From: Dipetalonema caudispina
Lineage: Eukaryota > Nematoda > Chromadorea > Rhabditida > Onchocercidae
Assembly: GCA_013365325.1 (NCBI GenBank)
Contig: JABVXV010000035.1
Coordinates: 1 to 64,000 of the forward strand
Direction of reading: 5' to 3'
DNA: 64,000 bases
The notes beneath the pieces were generated by a model, which saw only the letters and a list, made by a program, of their open reading frames with translations, did not search any database and was not told where the DNA came from. Numbering within the stretch: position 1 is the stretch's first letter; each line of letters begins with the position of its first letter. The translations under genes and the position numbers were made by a program. This document shows, piece after piece, positions 1-13,164 of the stretch.

Positions 1-3000
1 GTGTAAATGTCAGTTGTCGGTGATTAGCAGTTTTTGAGGACAATATCCTTTCGTGTTAAACACGGTATGTTTTCTTTAGTATAGCTTCCGTTCATTTGTT
101 TGAAATGGGACTATTCTTTGATGTAATTTTTTCTGGTAATGATAACGATAGTGGTGGAGTTAATAATGAGATCACATACCGACGGTATTTCTGAAAAAAT
201 ACTGCAATTTTCAAAGTATTCCGTTTAGTTAAACAGCTGAATTAAGCGATTATATGAAAATGGCGAAGTTAGTCGAAGCCATTATAATTTTTAGATTTTC
301 GAGTGTTTTCACTAAAACGATGGGATGCTTGCAAGCAGCAAGTCAAAGAAATGCTGAAAAATGGGCCAGAAAGTGGTCGCTTTGGAAAACAGCATTTTCC
401 CATCATTTAGAATTTACGATATCGTGTTAGTCGTGAAAACACCAAACAATCTTTTTAGCTATGTTTCTTTCCTGCCCATATGAATAGAATCTCTGAATTG
501 TATCGAAAGAGAGAGATAAATGCAGAATATCGTTTGGAAATGTGAAAAGTTAGGTGGCTGTCGTCAACGAGATATCAGCAAAAAAGCACAAAAAATGAAT
601 AAAATTATCAGATTAATATTACGCACTTGCATGTGGTGATTTTTCTTCTGATGACTAATTGAAATTTATCAATGTTTGTTTATTGATTCATTTATCACAA
701 TGTCATTTGCCTAATTGTAATGAATAAAGTTGGTGTTCGTGTTCACACGTAGAGCCCGCTACTGCCAAATGTGCTGCGTGTCGGAGTTCATAGCACAATA
801 GGCGTGTGGCACGCTCCACATTAGGCGTTCGTGGGTTCTACTTATCATATGAACGTATTGACATTTTTGCTCCCTTATGTTTGTAGACACGAGTTTATCT
901 GATGCAAACACGAGGGAGTTTATTTGGTTTTGCATATTTTTTGCAAGAACATGGGTGGAACGGAGGTTGATATGTGTGTACCAGACTTTACGTTTTGCGT
1001 CATGGGTAGATGTAGTAAGGTGGCGTGGGGATTCTGGTAGCCGCATGTAGTTTCCGCCTTGCTTCGGAGATTGATGTGTTGCTTGTACTTCCACACGTAT
1101 TGTGGTGGTTGTTTCACTTACTCCAATATAAATGTTTGATGTGTTCGGAAGTGTGAATAACATAATTTTTGCTGCAGCGTATACAGTATACTTCCCTGAT
1201 CTTGAGACTATATACAGTTTAGATTCCTGATTTATGCGAGGGTATGTTTTTCGTTATTCAAAAGGGTCCATGCTTCTGAACGTCGCACAAATAGGAGACG
1301 TAATGCTTTGTTTCGGGATGAGGTGATCGGTGGATATCCAGGTTACCAACCAGTGTCGGTTATCATTCGGTGGTCGTGTTTGAAAATACTGTGGTCCAAT
1401 TGACATTTTGGAGGTGCGTAAACTTTGCTCCTTTTTCCTACGCATGTGATACGGGACGTTTGTGCGCAAATGGTCACATTTGATGAACGTATTTATCGAG
1501 CTGGAGGATGGGCGGATATACGTGCAAGATTCCATCGTCTTGATGTAGTTTGTCCTTCATTCTCATCTACCTAGTTTCCTTTTGGATTTTATCGGTATTT
1601 TTTGCTAAGGCATAGAATACGGAGTACGTGTGGTAACATGCAAAGATTTTGTCATTGTCTCTTGGTTGGACTTATGAATATTGGGACTAATTTTCGAATT
1701 AAATAAGGAGAATGTACTTCTCGAACTTAATTTTAATAAGAAGCAATCCAGTGTATGCTATGGTGATTTCACTTTCCTATTAATAATATGAACATTTTGT
1801 ACTTCAGAAGTTGATAAGTTAATGATTAAAGTGATATGAATAAGCTTTCCTGATAATGTGTCGCTTGAATACGTAAAGAGGTACTCTTGTCATATTTGAA
1901 TTTGATATATGCGTAATCTTTGGATATCGTATGACAAGGGTAAATTTCATGATGCGTACTTACTTGTACATGTAATGTTTTTTTAACTTGCGTATGTATG
2001 TCTACGAGTGCATATTTGTATGGATGCGTGTTGTCAGCGTAGAGTTATTCGCTTCGTGCATTTGTGACAGCATAGATGGCTATGCACAGATATCGCGAAC
2101 ATTCTTAAAATTGTGATCACGTGAATACATCATTGAAAAAAATAAGTAGTGCTGTTTTTTTTTTCTTCCCTACAGAAGGAAGAAATTTCCTCCCAAGAAA
2201 ACGGCTACCAGAAAAATGGATCAGGGTTGATAAAGTCCAAATCAAAATAAATCTGACTAGATGAAGGCTTGGAATTCTGTTGTATTATTTCAAAATTTCT
2301 TTCAGTGATTTTATGTCGGATTTTGTAAGCTTTTGGCTCATTTTTGTATTTCTTTCTTCAAGTCGCTATAAAGATTAAATGTGACAATCACAGACATTAA
2401 ATTTTAATTTTTAAAATTAATTTATTTCTATTTATTAACTCATAATTAATGATTTTGTTGTTTCACATGTAAATTATAGTAGTAAACATTTGTTTGGCAT
2501 TACATTTAATAGTAATAAAATAAAATAAAAAATTTGTATTTTTCAAGTGTGAACCATACAGTTTGGAAATGGGAGATGAAGTTGATCTACAACATTTGCT
2601 AGCTCATTAGTCTAGACAAACATTTATCTATCAACTCTCTTTGAAAAAACTTACGGGCTCCATAAAAAAGTTATCATGTGACCTTAATGCATTTTACGAA
2701 TTACTGATGCCTCATTTTGAAGGTGATTATTATTTTCAAAAATTTGATAGAACTATTGACATAATGGAACTGTTGAAGGGAATGGCCTGAAGCGATGTAA
2801 GGATAACAACTTCTCCTTATATCGAACAGTCATCTTTCGATTGAGTAGAATCGGTAGAAATCCCAGAAGCCATCAGTTATTGAAAAATTCTCGGTGTAAT
2901 TCTACCTGTTGAATAGTGTACTTTTTGGGACACACAAAAGATTTGCAATTAATGAATACGACAAGCCATAAATTAACCTGCAATTTACGACGTTCCTTCT

Positions 3001-3889
3001 AAAATCCAATTTGATAAATGATATTACACATCAATGATGGCAGAGCATTCATCTTTCTTGCCGAAACGTATGAAAATGTAACGAATCATGAATTTTAGTA
3101 CTGCTTATGCAAACGAATGGATACGGCGGACTTCTCGTCACCGTTATATAGGGTACTGTTGCATTATTCCCATCTATTTCGAACAAAATTTTGTCAATTC
3201 AAATTCCACTTGCACTCTAATTTCATTCCCTGAACTTCCTTTGAATCTTGGTATTTGTATTTGTTTCGGTTCATCTTCTGTTTCTTCTGTTTTTTTTCAT
3301 CATCTTCTGTTTTTCGGTTCATCTTCTCTTTTTTTGTTTTAAAAATGTTTATTACAAAGTATTGAGTAATTCACTGCAATCAATCCAGACCGTATACGTT
3401 TAGTATTAAGTGACTCACACTTTGCATAATATATTCAAATTTGAGGAATCTAGCATCAATAAACACAAATATTTCCATAAATAGGAGAAACGAGCTGCTG
3501 CTGTATCATTTAATCACCCTGACGAATAATATCGAACCTTCGGAAAATCATGTTTCTTAAATAAAATAGGAAAGAGCGGAAAATTGGAAGAGAAAGTTAT
3601 AGAATGAATGGCCGTGATGGTACTCAGGAATGTTCAATGGCAATTTGCTAATAAATTTGCGAGTAATTTGTCCACTATCTATGAATATCGTTCCTCCAAA
3701 ATGATTACCAGATGATTTTTCATTGGAAACCGATTAATTTTTTTTTGTCGTTTTCATGTAGTTTTTGTCACTAATGAAACAGTCATCACTAAAACTTTTG
3801 CGAACAGTTGACCAAAAAGGCATAAGTACTTCTAATAATTTGGTTATTTAATCATTAAGGGAACACATCATCAAAGACTGACAAACAAT
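1..3889. other. Intergenic region, no confident gene
   Basis: This stretch is mostly AT-rich DNA without a gene I can support. It holds a GC-richer block at about 740-1560 with two open minus-strand frames (759-1163 and 1254-1535) that I cannot assign to a family, a candidate terminal exon at 2176-2250, and a Lys-rich minus-strand frame near 3210-3340 that is the complement of a short imperfect repeat (units containing TTCATCTTCTG). A 58-codon plus-strand frame at about 254-430 has no recognisable features. Confidence 0.5.
2176..2250 (+). CDS. Candidate 3'-terminal exon of an unknown gene
   Basis: A long T-rich tract followed by CCCTACAG forms a very good splice acceptor at 2161-2175. It is followed by 24 open codons starting KEEISSQENGYQ, hydrophilic and Lys/Ser-rich, ending in TAA at 2248-2250. 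An AATAAA overlaps the stop codon (2246-2251). No matching upstream exon was found in the window, so the gene would have to begin upstream of position 1 or in exons too small to see. A chance acceptor plus short frame is a real alternative; phase 0 of the exon is assumed. Confidence 0.2.
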   Translation, partial: KEEISSQENGYQKNGSGLIKSKSK

Positions 3890-3956
3890 TTTATTGGAAG
3901 CATAACATGAACAATTAGACTTGCAGCGATTCCCGAATTTTTATGACTGTGGCTCA

Positions 3957-6377
3957 TCACTCGTCAATTGGGCCAGGCGTTTTCATAGATCCAATAATTA
4001 CTGGTACAATAACATCAAAACTATGCATATCTAGACGGAAGAAATAACTAATTGTAATAAGGCCATTCGCTTTGATTGAAGTTGGCTGTAAACCAGCGGG
4101 TATCTGGAAATCGATGTGCCTTGTTTCTGGACCTGTACCTGATGTCACTTTACATGTCCCCTGAAATACCACGAAACACATAACCGTGAACTACGTTTCT
4201 ACTGGTTAATTCAGGTTTATTGTGAATTGTGAATATTTATTTTTTTGGTAAATATATTCTTTCAGAAATATGAAACGGTAATACCATGGATTCAACAGCA
4301 ATTGTCAGTGATTTTCTATCAAACAAATGCAACTCATAACGATTCTGCGATAAAAAATCAAGCTGTTGACATAATGAAAGCAGCACGCAATCATTTCGAC
4401 TTTTTCGAGATTTTCTTCGCTTCCTTTTAGCACTATCCTCAATTACCAATGTAATTTTCGCTGTTTCACCTGAATTTTTTTTCAACTACTAACTTGAAAT
4501 ACTTTAATATCATTCTACCTGAAAACGTGTTTAAATTTTTCCAGTGAATATCTGAAACTTAAGTACGTAATAATTTAAATACAATTCAAACGAACTTTAA
4601 ATTCATCAAAATTCAAAGAAAAGGATTTAATGCAAGACAGCGCCGGTTTACGATTAAGTTTACAAGAAATTATTACAGTCTTAAATACAGTTCTACCGGG
4701 TAGAAGCCCCATATCGGAAACAGTTAATTGAGCAGATTCGACGCCAACTTTACGATTACAGCAACATCCGCGTACTTCGTTTTCTTCCTGACTCGTGACC
4801 GGTTGTCGCATGTATGGTGCATCAAGATTGAGCAAAGAGAACACGGTAAAGTTATGCTCTGGAAATGTTTTATTGAAACTATTTATAGTGTATTTTCCAT
4901 ACCGGTTCTATTTAAAGCAGTTCAGTTCTGAAGAATGGCATGGAATTCTCGTGATATTTTGCTTAAAAGCATTTGCTCTCTTCATCCTCGAAGTTTTGTA
5001 ATCATTCAAGATCAATCGACTATTTTCTGGCAGAATTAACTCGTTTTGCCTTAATTATCGATATGACTTGTATATTAAGCTAACCAGTTCGAAATTGAAA
5101 AATGAGAAAAAAGAATACCAGCAAAAATCTCTCTAGCATCCTCATCAAGCACATCGAGAGTTGCTGAACACGTATAACGAACCCAACCATAATTTTCTTT
5201 TTCAATCGATGATATCACATCCAATGGCAGCTAGAAATTCGCACTGGTACGATGCAAACATTGTAGATATGTTTGGAGTCAACTTATGATATCTCTAATT
5301 TCACACATTTTATCGTTATTAAATGCATTTTCAGGTTTTTTCTCTAACTCGTCCTAAATATTACATCTGTCAAAGCTACTTATATCCATTTCTAGATACT
5401 GAATTAGTAGCTACAAAGTGCTGTATTTAATTATCATTTCATATATGTGAAAATACATACCAGTACTAAGACAGAAAAAATCACGCTTACTGGGATATGA
5501 AAGCATATTTGATGAAGGCCTTCTTCCAAATTAAAATTTTCATCGCAAAAATCAGTAAGCACTCTGCAAAACTAACTACATATTTCCTTAAGCAGGACCA
5601 CTAGGATCATCTGGTTATTGCAGTGCTTCTCTTACAATGCGAGTTTATGTATAGCTTTCCATATAACAAGTAAATGAATGGACTCCTTGGAAAAAACGTA
5701 TGATAAATGCCACACTTAGGATAGTTAATTTAGAGAGATTTAATCGACAATCATTTATAGCAGGTCTAACTTGTTCGAAAGCCAAGAACATATCCCATCT
5801 CTTCTGTTTGCAATGAGATGTTAGAATTCAATTATATGATAAGTTCCTTAACAGCTGTCGAAGATATTACCAACAATTTTAATAGCCAAAGCAAATTTCT
5901 ATCATAAGCGAAATATAGCTGACCAGTTAATTGAAATTCTGAAGCAAACCTTGTCAAATCGATATACTCATTGAGCACTTGCTCGTTACTTTCATACAAA
6001 ACTTCGCTATTCTTATTTTTCCAGCCAGTCTGTGCTTGTCCAATCAATTTTACAATTAATCGTCCCACTTTAACTTTTTCCAAAACACTTATTTCCACAT
6101 GCCCCTGAAATCCATCTTTTTAACATTTCTGCCAGTTTCTCAAATTTCACGAATTACGAATTCCTTTGTCAAATTTGTTTTAATTTTGTCTTATTACCAC
6201 GATGTGTAATGAACTATGAACGACAGGAGATTCTTGAGAATTGTTACGATCAAGCATGAAAATACGATGAAGATATTACTGATAAGGACAGTGAAAACGA
6301 ACCTGAACGGCCTCACCACCGGTGTAAGGCTTCTCGGATTGCTTGCTGAGTAGAACATCAAAATGTTCGATTTTCAT
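3957..6377 (-). CDS. Arrestin-domain protein (alpha-arrestin-like), 6 exons
   Basis: Predicted 323-residue cytosolic protein with both arrestin folds. Exons (minus strand): 6377-6303, 6104-5871, 5230-5119, 4858-4697, 4469-4285, 4160-3957; they total 972 nt in one frame. Family hallmarks seen in order: an N-terminal strand ending in YTGGEAVQ (the family's y..Ge.v), GRLIVKLIGQAQTGW, the NYGWVRYTC strand that closes the N-fold, LNLDAPYMRQPV in the linker, DMGLLPGETAKITLVIED opening the C-fold, and the final VIVPVIIGS strand. Nematodes have a large, fast-evolving arrd family with trafficking-adaptor roles; this copy lacks the PPxY tail used by many alpha-arrestins to recruit HECT ubiquitin ligases, so its partner is unclear. 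A TTATAAAG and a GC-rich box lie about 80-100 bp upstream, and a polyadenylation signal (AATAAA on the minus strand) is at 3890-3895. The exon 2 end (GTAATA donor, about 7 extra residues before LPLDV) is the weakest boundary. Confidence 0.85.
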
Positions 6378-9300
6378 GATATATCATCATCCATTGAGCA
6401 TTCCCTAATCCCAAAAACATTCCACTACTTATGTGCCTAGTTTCCTCGAAACTCCCCACCCGCCTCTTTATAATACCTATTGTTTTCTGCAAATAAATTC
6501 AGTTTTCAAAGTGAAAACATTGTAAAAACATGTCATTTTCTTCGGAAAATAACGGCATAGGCATGCAAATCTATCGACAACAATCAGCGCAAAATGAAAT
6601 TGCCATCGATAGTAATTCGATTAATAGAGGAAAGTAAGCATGCAAATGACTGTGTGTTTTGTTTATCTACACCTATCTGGCGTGATGACACCATTCGTTT
6701 TTTAAGTCATTTAATCGGCGTGCTGAAACAACCCACCAATGACTGCTAGCTCGTCATTTTGCCATGATACTCGATGATCACTCGTTGAAACTGCTTCAAC
6801 AACGTAAATGTTTTGCACTGTACTCAAGAAAACGGTTAATGCCGACACTTGAAGGGATTTTAAATCAGTGAGAAAATTTGAAAGTGCAACAGCATAATTT
6901 TATTTTAGTTAGATGCTGTTTAGCCTCAAGATAGTTGCAAGCTAGCAGGGAGTGAAAATTATAAGATTATATTAAGTTGTAACCGAGTAACCAAGTTATA
7001 TCCAAATGTGATTAAGTGAGGAAGCTGTATTATCTAAATAACATTATGATGTTGAAGAGTACCTGCACGAAAGTATAATAATTTCTATATTCCAAACATG
7101 TTTTCTGGATATAAATAATTCAAGAAAAAAATTTATTCCAAAGAAAATATTGAATTTAATGCAAAATGCGATGTTCCGTAAAATGCATTTCAACGGAGTT
7201 GCTTTAAGTCGAAGAAGTCACTTCAGACAAATGAGATAGGGCAAATTAATCGACGTCTTGAAAAAATGTTATTTGAAAATAAGATGTATTTTCCAGATAC
7301 ATCCTGACTAGAAAAGTAAGGAACAAAATTAGAAACTAAATAACAAGCAAAGCCGTTATAGAACTTCTTGATCGATCAGTTCATTCCGCTCCCTACTAAC
7401 AAACTACTTCGATAAACCATAAAGATATCTTCAACCACCATTGCACGCCTTACTATTAGTGAGGCACAACACGTGCTGATAACATTCTATAATCCAAATG
7501 CATATTAACAGATTTTCTACATAATGGTTCGAAATATGGAAGTTACCAGACAAAAAATTTTTTGCTCTTAAATACCTTATTTCATTTTGGTAATCATATT
7601 AATTATCTGAAGTATTACTCGTCTCCTTCTTACTACTTTCTTGAAGCATCTATATAGGCCCTACTGAAAAATCAAAGTACTTTTGCGCTCAATGGTTTTT
7701 TGAAATAAATTTCCTTTCGTATTTGAAAATAAGTGATTTTCTATATTTCCATTGTAAGCATTAATAAATGTTTGATGCAGGCCGTAATTCTGACGTTCAT
7801 AAAAAGGAATAGATAACGTAAGTACTGCAAAGGAGCGGATATATTTGCAGAAAAAAAAAACCGGTGCATAATTCTCAACCTTTAATCCTTTAACTATAAT
7901 AGCAAGGATGAAGATTATTTCAGAATGTTAACCAATTGATGATCTGCGAATTGACAGCTGAAAGAGCTGTATATCGCTCTTTTAGCTGTTTTCTAGAGTG
8001 TTTAACACCGTAAACACATAAAATTCAAGGATCAAAAATCTCACCAACAAGCTTACCTTCTTTCTCATTCCATCACAGTGAGTAAAGTTATCGTTTCGAA
8101 TTTCAGAAGTTTGATGGGAGAAGGATCATAAATGTAACACTCAAATTTCTTGGAATATGAATGATTTTGAAATAACTGTTACAAATTGTTTTGGTTCAAA
8201 TAATGAAATTGAAAATGAAAATTAATTAATTGAAGTTTAGTTTATATCTAAAGATCAGAGATAGCAATAATTAGGAGAGGAAGAGTAGTAAAACGGAAAA
8301 ATTGAAATAATTAAAATATCGCAAATAAAGAGGCGGTGTAAAATGAGAAAAGATGAAGCATTAAACAGAAAAGTGAAACACAAGAGATGTGTTAGGACAA
8401 GGGATAGGCATACCGACGTCATCTCGGATCTTTAATTGGTTCTAAATTAACTCTTACCTTCCATCACTAAGAGCCCTTCAATCACTCCAACCATTCATTT
8501 CACCACACAATGCTCTCGTTCTCCACAGTTTTCAACCTTGGCCCTTGCCCTCGCCCCAGGGTTTTGATATTACTACTCTTTTGCTTCTTGCATACACTAC
8601 AGATCCAATCATTCGATTCTATTCGTTGCTTCTAAAACAGAATCTCCGCAATTACGATGATGATCCCAGGTATCTCTATAGATATAATTGCGGCAACTAG
8701 ATAAGATCTTATTCTAAAGTAGCAATTCAGTGGAAACAAATGCTACTATCGATAGGATCTTTTTCAACATGTTAATCATTTAAAAACAATTTTGTTCCAT
8801 CAGAGTGAAGAAATTCGTCAAGGTCACTCTATTACAGAGACAGTGCATGCCAATGTAAGACATTGTGAAAGATGGACAAATTAATTTAGTATGACTATGA
8901 TTTACTTGCCAGAATACCACAACTTTTCTTGTTTTCGTTCCGTATTCCGATAGTAATACAATCTGTCACGTTGTACAGTCGAGAATTAACCATTCTAAAA
9001 GATTCAACAATGTCAGAATTCAACCATTAATTTGAATACTTTGCTCCATTAAACTACTGGTGATTATTTCATATATGAGCAAATTATAACTACCTATAAA
9101 CAATATCTTAATCACCTGCACAAAAAGTTTGAATGAAAGTATTTATTAGAGATGCTGCACAGTTCTTTCTAATTTTTCCGATTAAAAAATAGGTAAGACA
9201 CAAAAAATAAAATTTAATTTTTTAAATGCACTGAAGTCAGTTAACCAACTATAAAATGTGACCTACGCAACTTGTGAAATAAAGAAATGACGACAGTTAA

Positions 9301-12300
9301 GCAATATTGAAAATGGAGAAAATGCACATTGTAAGACTCTTGAACAGTTACAAAAAACACTGAAATGAACCACTGGTAACAATTTCAAGATGCTAGCGGT
9401 AATCCTAAAAGGGTGATATCATTGAAAAATATAACAAACAAGAAGATGGACTTTGTTCCATTACTCATTACAATTACTTCCCAGTAAGAAGTAGTTCATA
9501 AGATAATTGTTAGAAATAATGATAGATTGGATGAGAAAAATGTTACATGATTAAGAATTTATAACTTTGGCTCCAGTATTTGCTTAAAATTTACAGATCT
9601 AAAACAATTGCAATGGAGCAAAATCTTTGAGACAATAACAAAGGAAAATGAAATTAAACCGATGAGAGATGACGTTGATAGGAGATAAGTTTAATTTGAT
9701 CAAATATGAGTAACATAACATGAAGATGGAAGAAGCTGTAGACATAAGCATAAAGTGATGATGATATACATTTCGTGAAGCATTCAAGCTTAAGCTGATC
9801 CATGCTACTCCTCCTACTTTCGCTTTTTTAATGCATTTCTTGAAGAACCCTGCATCTTCACTTTGCAAATGACAGCTGCTACATAATGTACACTCTTCCA
9901 AATACTTTAGTAATACTTCCAACACAATGCGATTACCCAGTTATTTCAACACCTTCATAAAATCACCACCAACTGACCTTTTTTAATTTTATTATTCTTA
10001 AATCTTCGAAAAAAAAAATTTCTGGTAACGAAATTTAAAAAATGGCAAACAAAATGCTGCGAAAAATAAGGTTCAAGGGCACTGGAAGAATGATCAATAT
10101 ATGGCGTCTAGCAGGCCAAAGCGTAATGTGGGGCAAGAACTAGCACAACTTGTTAGAAATGCAAGCATATTTCCAACATATCATCCAGAAAGTTCCACAA
10201 TTAAACAACATATTTATTATCAAGGTATCAAGATTTTAGCTTTCACATTATTGAGATTATAATAAGGTATTTCTAGAATAACATTAATATTCTATTGTGC
10301 TCAGAGACTAACCAAATCAGAAATGATGTAAAATATAATTGCTGGAGTTCAAAAGTTACACTTTCTGAACATCTTAGCAAAAATTTCATGTTTAAAACGT
10401 ACGAACGATTCCCTTCTGAAGTTACTTGAAGTGATGTGCTGTGAAGAAACAGAATAATATAATGTGTTTGACAGTCGAAAACATTCTATATGTTTCCATT
10501 AAATCTCTCGGTTATAATTCAGAAGTTTTTTGTTCTTTTTTTTTGGTGCAACAATTTCCACCAAACAATTACTCAGATATGATAATTAATGCACATAAGA
10601 AAATTACGTGACGAAGGAGGCATAATTTCGTCTTCATACTTTCTGATAAGTTTTAACATTCAGTCGTTCTGAACTGGCAGCTTCTAAATTCAACGAATTT
10701 TAGCATGTATTAGCCACAAACAATACAGTTGAAATTATTTCCCAAAAAACTTATACATATCATTTCTGGTACTTACTTCGCTGCTAAAAATCGTCTATTT
10801 CTCTTAATTCCTGAAAAGAATATCTACTTTTTCGATGAACACTACTCTTTCGATTGCTACTATTATTAAACTAGTGCTATATTTTGAAAATACTTTCCAT
10901 CTCCTAACTAAATTGTAACTCATATCTTAACCTTTCTCTCTTTATGCTCTAAAAACAAAAGATGTCCCGGGAGTTCCAATTTTGAATTTTCTAGAGCTAT
11001 TAAACTAACTCCGAAAAACCAATCATCCTTAACATCACAATCTCTAGTTTCGCTTCTTGCATATTTAATAATGATATGTAAAATTTATTCAAGGCTGAAA
11101 TTCTAGCGGATGTATAGCTCCTCAATTTCCTAGGTAAAAAAAATTCCATTCATATAAATAGAAACTACTGAATTTCCTCTTAAAATCATATACAAGCAAA
11201 CAGTGGCAACAATTTAAAAATTTCACTAAAATTAATTTCATAGGGTAAAAAATTGATTTACTTTTGGGAGTGATAAAACTACTTTAATTAAGAACTTCGT
11301 TTTGTCAAGGTAAAATTAAACTCCAAGAAAATGAAAAAAACGGAACAAACAACCATAGTGTACGGCACTTTATTTTGGGAATTCCTAAAGAATACCTAAA
11401 AAGCGACAGTTGCAAAGATTTAAACAAACTGATATTCTCAGCTTTTGTTCTTTCCTAGGCCTAAAGTTGAGCAATCTCATTTCAGGTCATCAGTTAACTC
11501 ATACAGGATCTCATGCAAAAATGGCGATAGGAACGATGGTAACTTAGTCGGGATATATAAAGGAGGGAATGAATATAAGCAATAAAAAAAATGACAAAAG
11601 GAGGTGATAAACTACACTGCTAACGATGCTTGTAATGATTGGGTGATGCCAGCAGAAAATAGGGAGAGGAGTAGAAGCAAGAGGATATATCCATAAATAA
11701 AAGTAGTAGATGCCAGTTGAAGGGAAAAAATAGGAGATAAAATGGGAAGAAAGGAGGGAGCGGGGGGGCTGAGGGTGCACTTAGTAAATTCAGCTTTGCT
11801 ATGAGGTTTAGGCCGTTGTCTTCCTTCCTTTCAAACGATCACAAGGAAGCCCCGCTCCCACGGGGCCCGGTCAGTCTTTCTTATGCAAACTTCATAAGAT
11901 AACTTTCCAAGTGCCATTAAAATGCAATTGACAATTTATAAGATAAGTCAAACTCTGAAGTGTATCACTTAAGTATTACAACAGTTAGAAAGCTTGCGTC
12001 CATCTTGACGAATATTGGATTTCCATTATTAAACGTATCACATTAACGATCAAGTAATCTGTATGTGAATGATTCCCACTGCAAAATCAAGGCCTTGGGC
12101 AATTTCAGATAGACCTACTTTGGAAAAAGTCCTTACGCGAGGTTAATTAACACTTCAGCATCCTTATCATGTTCAACCACTTCATGTTTTCTCAACTATC
12201 CTTTACAGGGGAGATATTTTCAGCATTTAAAATATATTTACTTTCAGTTTTTCTCATCTTCCTTCCCTTTTCCAACTGCTTTTGTCGAATATCGAATCAG

Positions 12301-13140
12301 TGCTGAATTAATGTGAAAACTGTTTTTTCTGGAATAAACAATCTGTCACTCAATCCATTTTGTCCAATACATACAGCAATTTGCAAGATGTTTAAGCAGT
12401 CGATCAGCACATCTTAAGGATCATCGTTCCTCGAAAATGATCAAATAATCTATTTCTTTCAAAGAGAGACAAGTAAGTAAACTATGGAAATGTTTCATGA
12501 ATTTAGGTTACCCGTGGGAGTAAGGGTAGTAGTCAAAAATATGATAATAATTGAGCCAAATGAATGAAAGCTAAGTTAAGAAACATAGCTGAAGTATGAA
12601 AACTTAGACGTCAGTAATGAAGGAACTTATCACTCCAATTTAATCCCCACCAGTTCAATAAACACTAAGGAAGACAAAAATCAGGGGAATTTTCCTTAGA
12701 TCCGGAAAAATAACGCCTACAAAATTTGTACCAAAAGTAAAAGAATCGTAACGGTGAATAATATAAGCCACGTACAGTGTTTCAGTGAGAACAATATTAT
12801 TGCACTGTAGCCCTGTCAGAGTTTCTCGTACCGTTGTGAGCAGCAATTTTGCCTTCTTGGAATCTTCGTGTCGGCTGTTTTTCTGTGTACGTGTGTGTAT
12901 GTGTTTGTGTGTGTGTGTGTGTGTCTGTGTGTGTGTGCGTCTGTCTGTCTATTATATATATATATATATATATGAAATGGAATGAGTGTGAGATGAAGTG
13001 ACTAAGAGAGGATCATGCTTTGAGTAGTACAGGTTATTGGTTATGAAAAGTTTTTTCTATTGTGGACTCGTCGATTCGCATAGATAACGAGTTTTTTCTT
13101 TTCTTTTTTGATCACTTTATCATTATGTTAGTTTCGACAG
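6378..13140. other. Intergenic region between arrestin gene and epsinR
   Basis: About 6.8 kb of AT-rich DNA lying between two divergently oriented genes (arrestin on minus, epsinR on plus), so it should hold both promoters. I see no supported gene. A GC-rich double hairpin sits at 11820-11872, and a compound TG/TA microsatellite at 12885-12973 lies about 190 bp before the epsinR start. Confidence 0.6.
12885..12973. repeat. Compound (TG)n-(TC/TG)n-(TA)n microsatellite
   Basis: Purine-pyrimidine alternating tract: interrupted TG repeats, a short TCTG stretch, then pure TA repeats. It lies in the presumed promoter of the epsinR gene, so length variation could affect that promoter; that effect is only an inference. 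Confidence 0.9.
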
Positions 13141-13164
13141 ATTTAACCCAGAACAAGTGAGGCC

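Noticed and set aside
554..598. Short exon-like frame after AAAAGTTAG with AATAAA at its end
   Set aside because: Only 14 codons after a pyrimidine-poor acceptor; easily explained by chance in AT-rich DNA.
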